A stretch of 64,000 nucleotides of DNA from Streptomyces turgidiscabies Car8 (lineage in GTDB: Bacteria; Actinomycetota; Actinomycetes; Streptomycetales; Streptomycetaceae), in NCBI RefSeq assembly GCF_000331005.1, contig NZ_AEJB01000208.1:62001-126000 (forward strand), written 5' to 3'. The notes beneath the pieces are model-generated. The model ran no database searches and was not told where the DNA came from. It was given only the letters and a program-made list of their open reading frames with translations. Shown here piece after piece: positions 41,667 through 50,970 of the stretch; position 1 is the first letter of the stretch, and each line of letters starts with the position of its first letter. The position numbers were made by a program, and so were the translations under genes.

Positions 41667-42107
41667 GTGGTCAACGGCATCACGTTCAGAGGCGTCAAGA
41701 AGAAGATCGCGATCGCTGCCGCCGCCGCAGGCCTGGTCATGGCCTTCTCCGGCCAGGCTCAGGCGGCGAACTACTGGAAGAGCACGTGGGACGGGTGCGC
41801 CTCCGTCGACGGCTCCTACAACTACTGGCAGGTCGGATCAGCCGGCGGCTACGGGCTCTACGACACCAACTGGAACTTCAGCGTCTCGGACAACTGCGCC
41901 GACGGCAAGGGCGCGGGGCTCTACACCACCTACCAGAAGTGGGAGAACGGAGGCTGGAACTACCACGGTTACACCAAGCTCGGCTCGGACAGCGACGGCG
42001 CCAACGGCAATTCGGCCTCCGTCAGCGGCAACGGGCACAACGTCCGCGACGTGAAGCTGTACGTCTGCTTCGTCGGTGACGGCAACTCCTGCGTGTCGCT
42101 GTTCTAG
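41667..42107 (+). CDS. Small secreted protein, unidentified
   Basis: A 146-residue exported protein. Start GTG 41667 behind AGGAGG. The signal peptide has a Lys-rich N-terminus and the core KKIAIAAAAAGLVMAFS ending Ala-Gln-Ala. The mature part is rich in Tyr, Trp, Asn, Ser and Gly (SYNYWQVGSAGGYGLYDTN, SVSDNCADGKGAGLYTTY) with four cysteines; no family is recognised. The style is that of a small beta-sheet domain. It diverges from the SARP gene and is followed by a hairpin terminator at 42222-42251. Confidence 0.7.
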   Translation: MVNGITFRGVKKKIAIAAAAAGLVMAFSGQAQAANYWKSTWDGCASVDGSYNYWQVGSAGGYGLYDTNWNFSVSDNCADGKGAGLYTTYQKWENGGWNYHGYTKLGSDSDGANGNSASVSGNGHNVRDVKLYVCFVGDGNSCVSLF

Positions 42108-42221
42108 CGACCCCGCCCGAGGAACCGGCCCCGGCGGCGACATCCCGTAGCGCACAGTGACGGCGGGGACCACGGCACCCGGAGGAGGGGCCGGTGCGGT
42201 GGGGGCAGCAGGGGCCCAGGT

Positions 42222-42251
42222 GTGCCCGTTCTCCGCGTGGAGGACGGGCAC
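42222..42251. terminator. Terminator hairpin
   Basis: GTGCCCGTTCTCC pairs with GGAGGACGGGCAC (one wobble) around a 4-base loop, 114 bases after the small secreted-protein gene. The remaining sequence to 42442 holds only the marR promoter region. Confidence 0.7.
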
Positions 42252-42413
42252 ACCGGCATGGAGATCAGGCCCGCACGTCTCGCCGCAGATGTGGAACACC
42301 CCAGCAGCAACGTGCTGTTCCCACGGCCGCAGGGCGCGTGACCGACATCGGCCGTCTCCCGAAATCCACCATGTATGCGTCTGAAGTGCATCACCAACGC
42401 CTACGATTAACCA

Positions 42414-42422
42414 TCCATGGAA
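42414..42422. promoter_or_regulatory. MarR-type operator, copy 1 (marR promoter)
   Basis: TCCATGGAA in an AT-richer context, 20-28 bases before the marR start. It is one of four copies of the (T)TCCATGGA(A) palindrome, all in intergenic DNA of this locus; autoregulation is expected. Confidence 0.55.
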
Positions 42423-42442
42423 GATGATTCGCCGGAAGACGA

Positions 42443-42940
42443 GTGATGGCTGACGCTGACCTGAAGCTGCTGTACCGCGAACTGGTCTCGCTGGAGATCG
42501 AGCTGTGGGACGGCATCGAGGGGCGGTTGAAGGTTGAGTACGACCTGCCGCTGACCTCGTTCGAGGTGCTGCACCTGCTGCTGCGGCAGCCCGGTCGCCG
42601 TATCCAGGACATCGCGGAGAAGTTCTCGATCACGGTGGGCGGCACGAGCAAGGTGGTCGACCGTCTGGAGACGGCCGGCCTGTGCGAGCGGCGGGCCAAT
42701 CCGGACGACCGCCGTTCCTCGATCGTCGAGCTGACGCCCGCGGGCCGGAAGCTGGTGGACGGGGCGTTGAAGGTCTTCGAGGAGGAGCTGGAACTGCGTA
42801 TCGGGTCGGTGATTCCCGAGCGGTCCGTACGCGAGGTGACCGCCGTCCTCAGCACGCTGCGGGCAGCCGGCCGCACCCTGGACGCGGAACGGAAGGCCGC
42901 CGCGCGGACACCGAAGCAGCCCGGCCGACCCGCATCGTGA
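42443..42940 (+). CDS. MarR-family transcriptional regulator
   Basis: A 165-residue winged-helix regulator: DLPLTSFEVLHLLLRQPG, recognition region IQDIAEKFSITVGGTSKVVD, wing RRANPDDRRSSIVELTPAG. GTG 42443 and ATG 42446 are adjacent start choices behind GGAAGACGA. It converges on the PPOX/VOC pair. The palindrome TTCCATGGAA appears before marR itself, before the VOC gene (twice) and before the UvrA-like gene, so it probably represses a small stress or drug-response regulon. Ligand unknown. Confidence 0.9.
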   Translation: MMADADLKLLYRELVSLEIELWDGIEGRLKVEYDLPLTSFEVLHLLLRQPGRRIQDIAEKFSITVGGTSKVVDRLETAGLCERRANPDDRRSSIVELTPAGRKLVDGALKVFEEELELRIGSVIPERSVREVTAVLSTLRAAGRTLDAERKAAARTPKQPGRPAS

Positions 42941-42976
42941 GCCGCGGCGGGCCGGCGGTGCCGGTGAGCCCCCGAT

Positions 42977-43402
42977 TCAGTCGGAGATACCGGCGAAGGC
43001 GATGACTTTGTCGACTCGGCCTCGGACGAGAAGATTTCCGGGGCCGCCGTTGCGTACGGCGTACTCCTCGGCGCGGCCGTCACCCATGTAGCGGGCGCCG
43101 AGGAGTCCGCCCCAGCGCAGCATGTCGTCGGGGTCCTCGGAGATCTCCGCCCGTCCTTGGAGCAGGACGAAAGCGTACGGTGGCCGGTCCTCGTCGACAC
43201 AGAGGGCGAACCGTCCGTCGCGGGTGAGGTTGCGGCCCTTGACGCCGTCCTTCTCGGTGGTGAGCACGATGTCGTCGCCGTCGAGGAGGAACCAGACCGG
43301 TGTCACATGGGGGTTCCCGTCGGCGCGGACGGTGGACAGCTTGCCGGTGCGAGTGCCGTGCGTGACGAACGCCCGCCACTGCTGCTCGGTCATCTTCCGC
43401 AT
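42977..43402 (-). CDS. PPOX-class (pyridoxamine 5'-phosphate oxidase fold) F420- or flavin-dependent oxidoreductase
   Basis: A 141-residue split-barrel protein of the PPOX class: GKLSTVRADGNPHVTPVWF, DDIVLTTEKDGVKGRNL, RFALCVDEDRPPYAFV and the LLGARYMG segment are family-like. Actinobacterial members commonly use F420 or flavin to reduce small molecules. ATG 43402 follows AAAGG. It lies 104 bases downstream of the VOC gene on the same strand, and both would be controlled by the MarR-type sites at 43942-43980. Confidence 0.82.
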   Translation of the reverse strand: MRKMTEQQWRAFVTHGTRTGKLSTVRADGNPHVTPVWFLLDGDDIVLTTEKDGVKGRNLTRDGRFALCVDEDRPPYAFVLLQGRAEISEDPDDMLRWGGLLGARYMGDGRAEEYAVRNGGPGNLLVRGRVDKVIAFAGISD

Positions 43403-43506
43403 GGGGGTTGCCTTTCGCGTGCGTACGACTTGACTCGTGGGCCGTCTTCGGCGGCCGCCGTCGGCCACGAGCGTGAAGCGGGGAGGGCGCGGTCCCCAGG
43501 GGCCGC

Positions 43507-43887
43507 TCAGGGGGCGGGCGCGGAGAAGACGCCGAAGTGGTTGCCGGCGGTGTCCCGCAGCCGGGCGAAGGTGAAGCCGGCAGAGTCGGAAACCGGCTCC
43601 ATGAGGACCTCGGCGCCGAGGTCCTTGCCGCGCTTGACGGTCGCGGCGACATCCTGGACCAGGACGTAGAAGATCGCGTAGTTGGGGAAGCCGCCCTGCG
43701 AGTCCCACACACCGCCCGACACCTGCGGGGCACCCGGCGCCATCACCGAGTGATAGGTGACCCCCGGGGTGTTGGTGTTGAGGACGTACTTCCAGTCGAA
43801 GAGCTCGCCGTAGAACTCCTGGACCTTCTCCGGCTGGTCGGTGCCGAACTCGAACCAGGCGACCGAGTTGAAGGTGGGGGCGGTCAT
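43507..43887 (-). CDS. VOC-family (glyoxalase/bleomycin-resistance fold) protein
   Basis: A 126-residue vicinal-oxygen-chelate protein with two beta-alpha-beta-beta-beta units: FNSVAWFEFGTDQPEKVQEF and FYVLVQDVAATVKRGKDLGA, ending FARLRDTAGNHFGVFSAP. Start ATG 43887 behind AAGGAG; the longer frame reads into the operator region. Such proteins bind or modify toxic small molecules. Two MarR-type palindromes lie 55-93 bases upstream. Confidence 0.82.
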   Translation of the reverse strand: MTAPTFNSVAWFEFGTDQPEKVQEFYGELFDWKYVLNTNTPGVTYHSVMAPGAPQVSGGVWDSQGGFPNYAIFYVLVQDVAATVKRGKDLGAEVLMEPVSDSAGFTFARLRDTAGNHFGVFSAPAP

Positions 43888-43941
43888 GACACTCACTCCT
43901 TGGGGCTGCGGGTCGACTCGGCGTCCAGCAAACCATTTACA

Positions 43942-43951
43942 TTCCATGGAA
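43942..43951. promoter_or_regulatory. MarR-type operator, copy 2 (VOC/PPOX promoter)
   Basis: TTCCATGGAA, a perfect 10-bp palindrome in AT-richer DNA 55 bases before the VOC start. Confidence 0.6.
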
Positions 43952-43971
43952 GCAACTTCCTTCAATTATTC

Positions 43972-43980
43972 TTCCATGGA
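43972..43980. promoter_or_regulatory. MarR-type operator, copy 3 (VOC/PPOX promoter)
   Basis: TTCCATGGA, 30 bases from copy 2 (about three helical turns), so two dimers could sit on the same face of the DNA. Confidence 0.55.
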
Positions 43981-44188
43981 CAGGAAACGGACCGGCTGGG
44001 CCGACAGGAGGAAGCGGTCGTGGAGCGGGCCGAGATCGAGGCGAAGCCCCGCTCACCGGACCGGACCTGGCCGAGGGCCGGACAGTGGCCGGCCGAGACC
44101 GGTCTCCGACCGTGACCACTGAAGCGACGCGGCCTGCGACGGACACGGCCTGGGCCGACCCGGCTGGCAGGGCTCGGCCCCGCTCGGT

Positions 44189-46771
44189 CTAGCTCTCTGC
44201 CGGGTGCAGATGGCGGTTGAGATAGCGGGCGGTGACGCTGTGCGGATCGGATGAGAGGTCGTCGGGTGTTCCGGTGGCGACGACGGTCCCGCCGGCACTG
44301 CCGCCTCCGGGGCCCATGTCGATGACGTGGTCGGCGTTGGCGATCATGTCCAGGTCGTGTTCGATGACGATGACCGTGGCGCCGTTGTCGCTCAGTCTCT
44401 GGAGGACGTTCAGTAGCGTGCGGATGTCGAGGGGGTGGAGCCCGACGCTTGGTTCGTCCAGGACGAAGAGGGTGTCGGACTGGTTCCGGGTCAGCTCGGT
44501 GGCGAGCTTCAGCCGCTGTGCCTCACCGCCGGAGAGAGCCGGCGTGTCCTCACCGAGGGTGAGATACCCGAGTCCGAGGTCGATGAGGGCCTGGAGCCGG
44601 GTTCTCACGCGGCGGATGTCTCCGACCAGCTCGATCGCCTGCCTGACGGTGAGGGCGAGCAGTTCGGGCAAGGAGACTCCGTCTTCCGGGTTCCCGGCGG
44701 TCGGACGGCGGATGTCAACGGCTGCGGGGGCGTACCGGGTGCCGTCGCATACGGGGCAGGCGATGTCGACATCCGGCAGGAACTGGACGTCGAGGGAGAC
44801 CTGGCCGGTGCCCTCGCACCGGGGGCAGCGCAGGGAGCCGGTGTTGTAGGAGAAGTCCGCGGCGGTGAGCCCCCGCTGCCTGGCTGCGTCGATGGCGGCG
44901 TAGGCGCGGCGCAGGTCGTCGAGGATGCCGCTGTAGGTGGCGACGGTGGAGCGGACGTTGACGCCGATGGGGGTGGCGTCGACCGTGTTCACCCGGGTGA
45001 TCGACTGCGCGTCCACCGCGGCCACATGGTCGGGCAGCGCTCTGCCGGCGGCTTTCGCCTGGAGCGCGGGAACCAGGCTTTCGAGGATCAGCGTGGTCTT
45101 GCCGGAGCCGGACACTCCGGTCACCGCGGTCAGGCGGCCCTGGGGGATGTCGACGTCCAGGGCGTGCACGGTGTGCAGGGGCCGGGTGGAGAGGTGGATG
45201 CGGCCTTGGTCGAACAGCTCGTCGCGGCCGGCCCGTCGGCGGACGAGGACGGGTTCGCGGCCGGTGAGGAATCCACCGATCAGGGAGTCGGGGTCCTTAC
45301 CGAGAGCGGCGACGTCACCGGTGGCCAGGACGGTCCCGCCTTCGGTGCCTGAGCCGGGGCCGATCTCGATGAGCCAGTCGGCTTCGCGCAGGACCTGGAC
45401 ATCGTGGTCGACGAGGACCACGGAGTTGCCGTCGCGGAGCAGGTCGCGCATGACACCGAGCAGGCCGTCCACGTTCGAGGGGTGCAGTCCGATGGAGGGT
45501 TCGTCGAGGACGTAGAGCACGCCGGTGGTCTGGTTGCGTACGGCGCGAGCCAGTTGGACGCGTTGCCGTTCGCCGGTCGACAGGGTGGAGCTCGCACGGT
45601 CCAGGGCGAGATAGCCGAGGCCGAGTTCGACCAGGCGGCGGGCGGTCTCCAGCAGGGTGGCGACGATGTTCCGTGCCATCTGGCGCATCTCGGGCGGCAG
45701 GGTATCCGCGAGGCCGGGGGCCCAGTCGACGAGTTCGTCGAGCGTCTTCGCGGTGGCTTCGGCGAGGTCGACGCCGTCGACGAGGGTGGCACGGGCCTGC
45801 TCGCTGAGCCGGGTGCCGTGGCAGTCCGGACACACCTGGGCGCTGATGAACCTGTTCACACGGTTCAGCCCGCGTTCGGTGGTGGCGTTGTTCAGCGCCT
45901 CCTCGACGGCCCGGCGGGCGTTGCGGTAGGTGAAGTCCAGCTCGAAGAACTTGCCGTTCTTGGACCGGACACTGATGTGCCGCTGCTCCGCGGGGCCGTG
46001 CATGACGGTGTCGCGCTCGCGTGCGGTCAGTTCTGTGTACGGCACGTCGGTGCGCACCCCGAACTCGGCGACGACCTGAGGCATCACCGTCAACCCGAAC
46101 ATCGACCACGGAGCCACCGCCCCCTCGGCGATGGTGCGTTGCGGATCGGGGACGAGAGCCGCTTCGTCGACCTCCCGGACCGTGCCGGTACCGGTGCACC
46201 GCGGACATGCGCCGTCCGAGTTGAAGGCCAGCGACTCCGCGCCCGGCGGGTAGAACGTCACCTCGCACACAGGGCAGGTCAGGTCCAGCCCCGCGGCCAC
46301 GTCGATCGTCGGGTCCTGCCGGTGGCCGTTGGGGCACAGGTGTGATCCCAGCCGGGAGAACAGCAGGCGCAGCACGTTGAGCAGTTCGGTCGACGTGCCG
46401 AAGGTGCTGCGCACCCCGGGCACCGAGGGCCGCTGCCGCAGGGCGAGGGCCGCGGGCACGTGCTCGACGCTGTCCACCGACGCACGCGGCGCCTGCGACA
46501 TACGTCGGCGGGTGTACGTGGACAGCGCCTCGATGTAGCGCCGTGAGCCCTCCGCGTACAGCACCCCCATCGCCAGCGACGACTTCCCGGAGCCGGACAC
46601 CCCTGCCACCGCGACGAGCCGGCGCAGCGGCACCGTCACGTCGACGTTCTTCAGGTTGTGGACCTTCGCCCCGTGCACCTGGATGAACAGTGGCGGATCC
46701 GCCGCGCCCGCCCCTTGTGCACCCGAGGCTCCGGGTCGTCCGTCGCCGCCTGCTACCTCGTCGTGCGCCAT
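44189..46771 (-). CDS. UvrA-like ABC protein (UvrA2/DrrC class, drug-resistance type)
   Basis: An 860-residue tandem ABC ATPase related to excinuclease UvrA: two Walker A motifs ([13 protein letters not shown] near residue 55 and [14 protein letters not shown]), two signature regions ([18 protein letters not shown]), Walker B segments ([22 protein letters not shown]) and two zinc-type cysteine clusters ([11 protein letters not shown]...[16 protein letters not shown]...CPVCDGTRY). It is about 100 residues shorter than housekeeping UvrA, as UvrA2/DrrC proteins are; these protect producers from DNA-binding drugs. A MarR-type palindrome lies 111 bases upstream, linking it to the MarR regulon. Confidence 0.88.
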   Translation of the reverse strand: MAHDEVAGGDGRPGASGAQGAGAADPPLFIQVHGAKVHNLKNVDVTVPLRRLVAVAGVSGSGKSSLAMGVLYAEGSRRYIEALSTYTRRRMSQAPRASVDSVEHVPAALALRQRPSVPGVRSTFGTSTELLNVLRLLFSRLGSHLCPNGHRQDPTIDVAAGLDLTCPVCEVTFYPPGAESLAFNSDGACPRCTGTGTVREVDEAALVPDPQRTIAEGAVAPWSMFGLTVMPQVVAEFGVRTDVPYTELTARERDTVMHGPAEQRHISVRSKNGKFFELDFTYRNARRAVEEALNNATTERGLNRVNRFISAQVCPDCHGTRLSEQARATLVDGVDLAEATAKTLDELVDWAPGLADTLPPEMRQMARNIVATLLETARRLVELGLGYLALDRASSTLSTGERQRVQLARAVRNQTTGVLYVLDEPSIGLHPSNVDGLLGVMRDLLRDGNSVVLVDHDVQVLREADWLIEIGPGSGTEGGTVLATGDVAALGKDPDSLIGGFLTGREPVLVRRRAGRDELFDQGRIHLSTRPLHTVHALDVDIPQGRLTAVTGVSGSGKTTLILESLVPALQAKAAGRALPDHVAAVDAQSITRVNTVDATPIGVNVRSTVATYSGILDDLRRAYAAIDAARQRGLTAADFSYNTGSLRCPRCEGTGQVSLDVQFLPDVDIACPVCDGTRYAPAAVDIRRPTAGNPEDGVSLPELLALTVRQAIELVGDIRRVRTRLQALIDLGLGYLTLGEDTPALSGGEAQRLKLATELTRNQSDTLFVLDEPSVGLHPLDIRTLLNVLQRLSDNGATVIVIEHDLDMIANADHVIDMGPGGGSAGGTVVATGTPDDLSSDPHSVTARYLNRHLHPAES

Positions 46772-46881
46772 CGCTTCTCCTCCTGAGCGTGTCGTCCGGT
46801 GGTCTTCGGCCTCCGGGACGGACGAGTGCTCACAGCATCCGGCGAATCAGCATAACCGGAACATGATTCCTAAGATATTAC

Positions 46882-46891
46882 TTCCATGGAA
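46882..46891. promoter_or_regulatory. MarR-type operator, copy 4 (UvrA-like gene promoter)
   Basis: TTCCATGGAA within ATTACTTCCATGGAATC, 111 bases before the UvrA-like start and between it and the end of the aldo/keto reductase gene. Confidence 0.55.
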
Positions 46892-46913
46892 TCAAACAAC
46901 GGGCGCTGGCACC

Positions 46914-47948
46914 TCAGCCGTGTTCGGCCCCATGGCCGGCTTCCTCGACCGGTGGGGTGGCGGGGACGGGGACGTGCGGGGGCAGCAGCCCCTCGGCGCG
47001 CAGGCCGTCCCAGACCGCGGCCGGTACCGTTCGCCGCAGCTGGTCCACCGTGTCGCGGACCTCCTCGGCGCAGCGCGCGCCGGACAGCACGCTCGCGACC
47101 GCCGGGTGGCCCGACGGGAAGCGCAGAGCGGCTGCGCGCAGCGGTACGCCGTGGCGTTCGGTGACCGTCTTCATACGCAGGGCCCGGTCCAGTACGTGCG
47201 GCGGGGCGGGCGCGTAGTCGTACGTCGCCCCGGGCTCGGGGTCGGTGAGCAGACCCGAGTTGAACACCCCGCCGACGATGACGCTCCTGCCACGGTCGGC
47301 GGCTTCCGGCAGTACCTCAGCGAGCCCCTCCTGCTCCAGCAGGGTGTAGCGGCCGGCGAGCAGCACCACGTCGATGTCGGTCTCGCGCAGAAAGCGGACG
47401 GGGAGCGCGCACTGGTTCACTCCGAGGCCGATCGCCTTGACGACACCTTCGGCGCGCAGCCGTTCCAGCGCCGGGTAGGCCTCGGTGAGAGCCTGCTCCG
47501 CGTGGTGGTCCGGGTCGTGCAGCAGGGCGGTGTCCACCCGGTCCAGGCCGAGGCGGTCGAGGCTGGCTTCGAGGGAGCGCAGGACTCCGTCGGAGCTGAA
47601 GTCCCAGACTCGGCGGTGTGCGGCGGGCACCGCGAAGCCGTGGGCGAGATCGTCGTCGCGACTGCCTTCGGGGTTGGGTTCGAGCAGCCGCCCGACCTTG
47701 GTGGAGACGGTGTACGTGTCGCGGTCGCGGTCGCGCAGCGCGGTGCCCAGACGTCGCTCGGACAGCCCGAGTCCGTAGTGCGGGGCGGTGTCGAAGGTGC
47801 GTACGCCCGCGTCCCAGGCCGCTTCCACCGTGGCGTGGGCGGCCTCGTCGGTGACCGGGCGGAAGAGGTTGCCGATGCCGGCGGCTCCGAACGACAGCTC
47901 GGTGACCCTGACACCGGTGGCGCCCAACGTGGTCACTCTCATGCTCAT
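46914..47948 (-). CDS. Aldo/keto reductase, probable L-fucose (D-threo-aldose) 1-dehydrogenase
   Basis: A 344-residue AKR with the family tetrad in context: [13 protein letters not shown] (Asp, Tyr), STKVGR (Lys) and LLHDPDH (His). Proteins of this type in sugar operons oxidise L-fucose or related D-threo-aldoses to the lactone. It is the last gene of a seven-gene leftward operon with a sugar-acid dehydratase, ABC importer and mutarotase, and its ATG overlaps the SDR stop (ATGA). The substrate is inferred from this context and from nearby fucosidase genes. Confidence 0.85.
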   Translation of the reverse strand: MSMRVTTLGATGVRVTELSFGAAGIGNLFRPVTDEAAHATVEAAWDAGVRTFDTAPHYGLGLSERRLGTALRDRDRDTYTVSTKVGRLLEPNPEGSRDDDLAHGFAVPAAHRRVWDFSSDGVLRSLEASLDRLGLDRVDTALLHDPDHHAEQALTEAYPALERLRAEGVVKAIGLGVNQCALPVRFLRETDIDVVLLAGRYTLLEQEGLAEVLPEAADRGRSVIVGGVFNSGLLTDPEPGATYDYAPAPPHVLDRALRMKTVTERHGVPLRAAALRFPSGHPAVASVLSGARCAEEVRDTVDQLRRTVPAAVWDGLRAEGLLPPHVPVPATPPVEEAGHGAEHG

Positions 47949-48586
47949 GCGCCGACCGCCGGGCGCGGCCGCAGCCCCCGCATGGCACCGTCGACGGCGA
48001 GGGCGATGCCGGTGACGGAGGCCGCGGCGGGGCTCGCCAGGTGGACGACGGCCGCCGCCACTTCGTCCGCGGTGTCCAGGAGCCAGGTCCCCCAGGGTGT
48101 GTCGGCGGTGCCGGGGTTGACGCAGTCGACGCGGATGCCCTCACGAACACGGTCCGCGGCCGTCGCCAGGGTCAGCGACAGCACTGCCCCCTTGCCGACG
48201 GGGTACAGGGCGCGCCGGGGAAGGCCCGCGGCGGACGCGATGGAGCAGGTGTTGACGATCGCCGCGTGCGACGAGCGCCGCAGATACGGCAGGGCGGCCC
48301 GGGTGGTGCGCACCGTCCCGAGGACGTTGACGTCGAGAACGCGGTGCCACTCCGCGTCCGGATTGTCCTCGACGGTACCGCCGGCGCCGATGCCCGCGTT
48401 GTTGACCGGGATGTCCAGGCCGCCGAGCTGCCCGGCCGTGGCGTCCACGGCGGTACGTACCGATGTGTCGTCAGTGAGGTCGGCCCTGATGGCGATCAAC
48501 GGCTCGGGGGCGCCAGGGGGGTCGAGGTCGATGACGGCCTTGAGCCCCGACAGGCCGCTCGTACTGCTCAAAGGGGTGCCTTTCAC
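47945..48586 (-). CDS. SDR-family oxidoreductase lacking the glycine-rich cofactor motif (probably decayed)
   Basis: Only 213 residues, against 250-260 usual for the family. Catalytic-site parts are present ([29 protein letters not shown]). But the N-terminus passes from GLSGLKAV straight to [12 protein letters not shown], so the TGxxxGxG NAD(P) loop is missing. A second gap removes the substrate-loop region between TPWGTWLLD and [10 protein letters not shown]. In fucose-type pathways the intact enzyme would be the 2-keto-3-deoxy-sugar-acid dehydrogenase. GTG 48586 is the likely start; TTG 48571 is possible. Activity is doubtful. Confidence 0.7.
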   Translation of the reverse strand: MKGTPLSSTSGLSGLKAVIDLDPPGAPEPLIAIRADLTDDTSVRTAVDATAGQLGGLDIPVNNAGIGAGGTVEDNPDAEWHRVLDVNVLGTVRTTRAALPYLRRSSHAAIVNTCSIASAAGLPRRALYPVGKGAVLSLTLATAADRVREGIRVDCVNPGTADTPWGTWLLDTADEVAAAVVHLASPAAASVTGIALAVDGAMRGLRPRPAVGA

Positions 48587-48645
48587 TCTTGCGAGGGTCT
48601 GGCGCCGGCTGCCCAGGCCGTCGACGGAGCCGACCTCGTCGGCGG

Positions 48646-49008
48646 TCACGAGCCGGGGCCCGAGCGGGTTGGAGGTCTCGCGGGACTGGGCAGATGCCAG
48701 ATCTCGGTCAGGTCGGACCAGTTGCCCCCGGTGCCGGTGTCGGTCCAGGGCTCCTGGCAGGGGCCGGTGAGCTTCCACCAGGTCTGGGTGGCCGTGTCGG
48801 CGGCGATCGCCGCCATGTCGGCCTCGAAGTCGTCGCCGTGGTACTCGAAGTAGCCGAACAGCGTGTTCTCGCGCAGAAAGATGCTGTAGTTGCGGATGTT
48901 CGCTGCCCTGAGCGCGGTCTCGACGTCCGGCCAGACCGCGGAGTGCAGGCGCAGATACAGCTCACGGTGCTCCGGCCGCAGGCGGATCGTCTGGGCGACG
49001 CGTTTCAT
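48646..49008 (-). CDS. L-rhamnose/L-fucose mutarotase family protein (DUF718, RhaM type)
   Basis: A 120-residue protein with the mutarotase pattern [30 protein letters not shown] and [11 protein letters not shown]; His22 in LHSAVWP and the Tyr of NYSIF match catalytic positions. It interconverts sugar anomers before oxidation. The family normally ends at the HLP motif; here some 13 further residues ([10 protein letters not shown]) follow, consistent with a rearranged 3' end. ATG 49008 follows GGAAGGA. It sits between the importer genes and the SDR gene of the operon. Confidence 0.85.
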   Translation of the reverse strand: MKRVAQTIRLRPEHRELYLRLHSAVWPDVETALRAANIRNYSIFLRENTLFGYFEYHGDDFEADMAAIAADTATQTWWKLTGPCQEPWTDTGTGGNWSDLTEIWHLPSPARPPTRSGPGS

Positions 49009-49075
49009 CGGGTCCTTCCGGTGGGTGTGGGCCTCGTTGCCGGACAGCCCGGATCGACGAGGGGCGGCCGCCGCC

Positions 49076-50041
49076 TCACTCCTTCGTCGCGCCGGCGAGC
49101 ATGCCGGACACCAGGGCCCGTTGGGAGAAGAGGAAGACGATCAGCACGGGGACGATGGTCACCAGGGTGGCCAGGGCCAGTTCGGGCCGCATGATCTGGT
49201 TTCCCGTGCCGCTGGAGGTGTTGAACAGCGGTGAGGCGGCGAGCAGGTTGTTCAGCCCCACCTGCGCCGGGTACTGGGAGCTGTCGGGCAGCATCACGAA
49301 CGGCAGGAAGAAGTTGTTCCAGTTGCCGACGAAGTTGAAGAAGCCGACCAGGGCGATCACGGGCTTGGCCAGCGGCATCGCGACGAGCCGGAAGACCTGC
49401 CATTCCGAGCAGCCGTCGATCCGTGCTGCGGACAGCAGGTCGGACGGGACGTTGGCGGAGAAGTAGATGTAGGTGAGGTAGACCCCGAACGGGAAGAAGG
49501 AGAAGGGCAGGATCACCGACCAGATCGTGCCGTCCAGGTGCACGGCGTTCATCCCCAGGTACAGGGGCAGCACCATCGCGGCCGTCGGCATGAGCATCAC
49601 GAGCATGGTGATGGTCAGCAGCATCCGGCGCCCGATGAACCGGGTGAGAGCCAGCGCGTACCCGGCGGGGATCGATGTCACGAGGGTGATGACCAGTGCG
49701 CCGAACGTGTAGAGCGCCGAGTTCAGCAGCCAGGTGAGGATCGCGCCGTCCTGGAACGCGTAGAGATGGTGCCAGGCGTCGGCGACCGCGCCTGGAGAGC
49801 CGAAGGAGAACGGGTTGTCCCGCACGATCTGGCCGTCGGACTTGGTCGGGGCCAGCAGGAGCCACACCACCGGCACACAGAAGAACAGCACGGACAGGCC
49901 CATGACGACGAACCAGGCCAGCCGGGCGGCCAGTGGGCGTGGGCGGCGCGTCCGGCGCATTGGCTTCCTCGGGCTGGTGCGGTCGCCGGCGGTGTGACGC
50001 GGCTGGGTTCGGCGGGCCGCGGCCGCGGGAGGCGTGGTCAT
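49076..50041 (-). CDS. Carbohydrate ABC transporter permease (MalG type)
   Basis: A 321-residue permease with six membrane segments after a basic N-terminus and the EAA-type loop SAARIDGCSEWQVFRLVAMP. MalG-class features include NSALYTFGALV and the C-terminal FSQRALVSGMLAGATKE. Its ATG overlaps the stop of the partner permease (ATGA). Together with the binding lipoprotein it imports an oligo- or monosaccharide, probably fucose-related. No ATPase gene is in the operon; Streptomyces importers of this class often share the MsiK ATPase. Confidence 0.88.
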   Translation of the reverse strand: MTTPPAAAARRTQPRHTAGDRTSPRKPMRRTRRPRPLAARLAWFVVMGLSVLFFCVPVVWLLLAPTKSDGQIVRDNPFSFGSPGAVADAWHHLYAFQDGAILTWLLNSALYTFGALVITLVTSIPAGYALALTRFIGRRMLLTITMLVMLMPTAAMVLPLYLGMNAVHLDGTIWSVILPFSFFPFGVYLTYIYFSANVPSDLLSAARIDGCSEWQVFRLVAMPLAKPVIALVGFFNFVGNWNNFFLPFVMLPDSSQYPAQVGLNNLLAASPLFNTSSGTGNQIMRPELALATLVTIVPVLIVFLFSQRALVSGMLAGATKE

Positions 50042-50958
50042 CCTTCGTCCTTGGAGAACAGGCCGGTACGGAAGACGACGAGCGCCGCGCAGGCGAGGCC
50101 CAGGACGAGGAGGTCGACGGAGAGCGCCGCCGCGCCGTTGAAGTCGCCTGCCTGGAAGGCGTACTGGTAGGAGAGCTGGTTCGGTGACCAGCTGTCGGGG
50201 ATCATGCCCCAGCTGGCGAGAGAGACCAGTTGTGGCTCGACGAAGAGCTGGGTGCCGGCCGCGAAGGCGAGGATCAGCATGTACGCGATCCACTTGGTGA
50301 TCATGGGGATCTGGATGCGCAGGGCGATCTGGAGCGTGCCGGCGCCGTCGATGCGGGCGGCCTCCAGGATCTCGTCCGGGATGCTGTTGAGCGCGCCGTA
50401 CATGACCACGATCCAGCCGCCGGCCCCGGTCCAGAAGGCGATGACGGTGAAGAGCACGGGCAGGTGGCCGGGGGCGTTGACCTGGGCGAGGGTGTTCCAG
50501 CCGAAGCTCTTCAGCAGCCAGCCGACGGGGCTGGCAGCCGGGTCGAGAAGGATCAGGAAGAGCAGGACACTCGCCACCCCGGCGAGGGCGCCCGGCAGGT
50601 AGAACAGGAACCGCAGACCGGTGGAGGCCCTGCGCATGCGGCCGTGCAGCATCAGGGAGAGCAGCACCACCAGGATCATCAGGCTGGCCAGCCACACCAC
50701 GAGGTACAGGCCGATGTGGAGGAAGGCCGGACCGAAGCGGTAGTCGGTGAACGTGCGGGTGAAGTTGCCGATCCCGACGAGCTGGTTGCGGGAGTTGGAC
50801 AGCGCCAGCCACACGGCGTAACAGGTGGGCAGGACGCCGAAGGCGAGCAGGAGGAGGACGTAGCCGGAGACGAAGACGTAACCGGCGCGTCCGACCGGGT
50901 TGCGGGCCGAGCGGCCGCGTCGGCGGCCGCTCCGCTCCGTTGCGGGGTGGGTGGTCAT
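50038..50958 (-). CDS. Carbohydrate ABC transporter permease (MalF/UgpA type)
   Basis: A 306-residue permease with six membrane segments (YVFVSGYVLLLLAFGVLP first) and the EAA loop EAARIDGAGTLQIALRIQIP. It pairs with the MalG-type permease. It starts 13 bases after the lipoprotein gene ends. Confidence 0.88.
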   Translation of the reverse strand: MTTHPATERSGRRRGRSARNPVGRAGYVFVSGYVLLLLAFGVLPTCYAVWLALSNSRNQLVGIGNFTRTFTDYRFGPAFLHIGLYLVVWLASLMILVVLLSLMLHGRMRRASTGLRFLFYLPGALAGVASVLLFLILLDPAASPVGWLLKSFGWNTLAQVNAPGHLPVLFTVIAFWTGAGGWIVVMYGALNSIPDEILEAARIDGAGTLQIALRIQIPMITKWIAYMLILAFAAGTQLFVEPQLVSLASWGMIPDSWSPNQLSYQYAFQAGDFNGAAALSVDLLVLGLACAALVVFRTGLFSKDEG

Positions 50959-50970
50959 TGGTCCGCTTCG

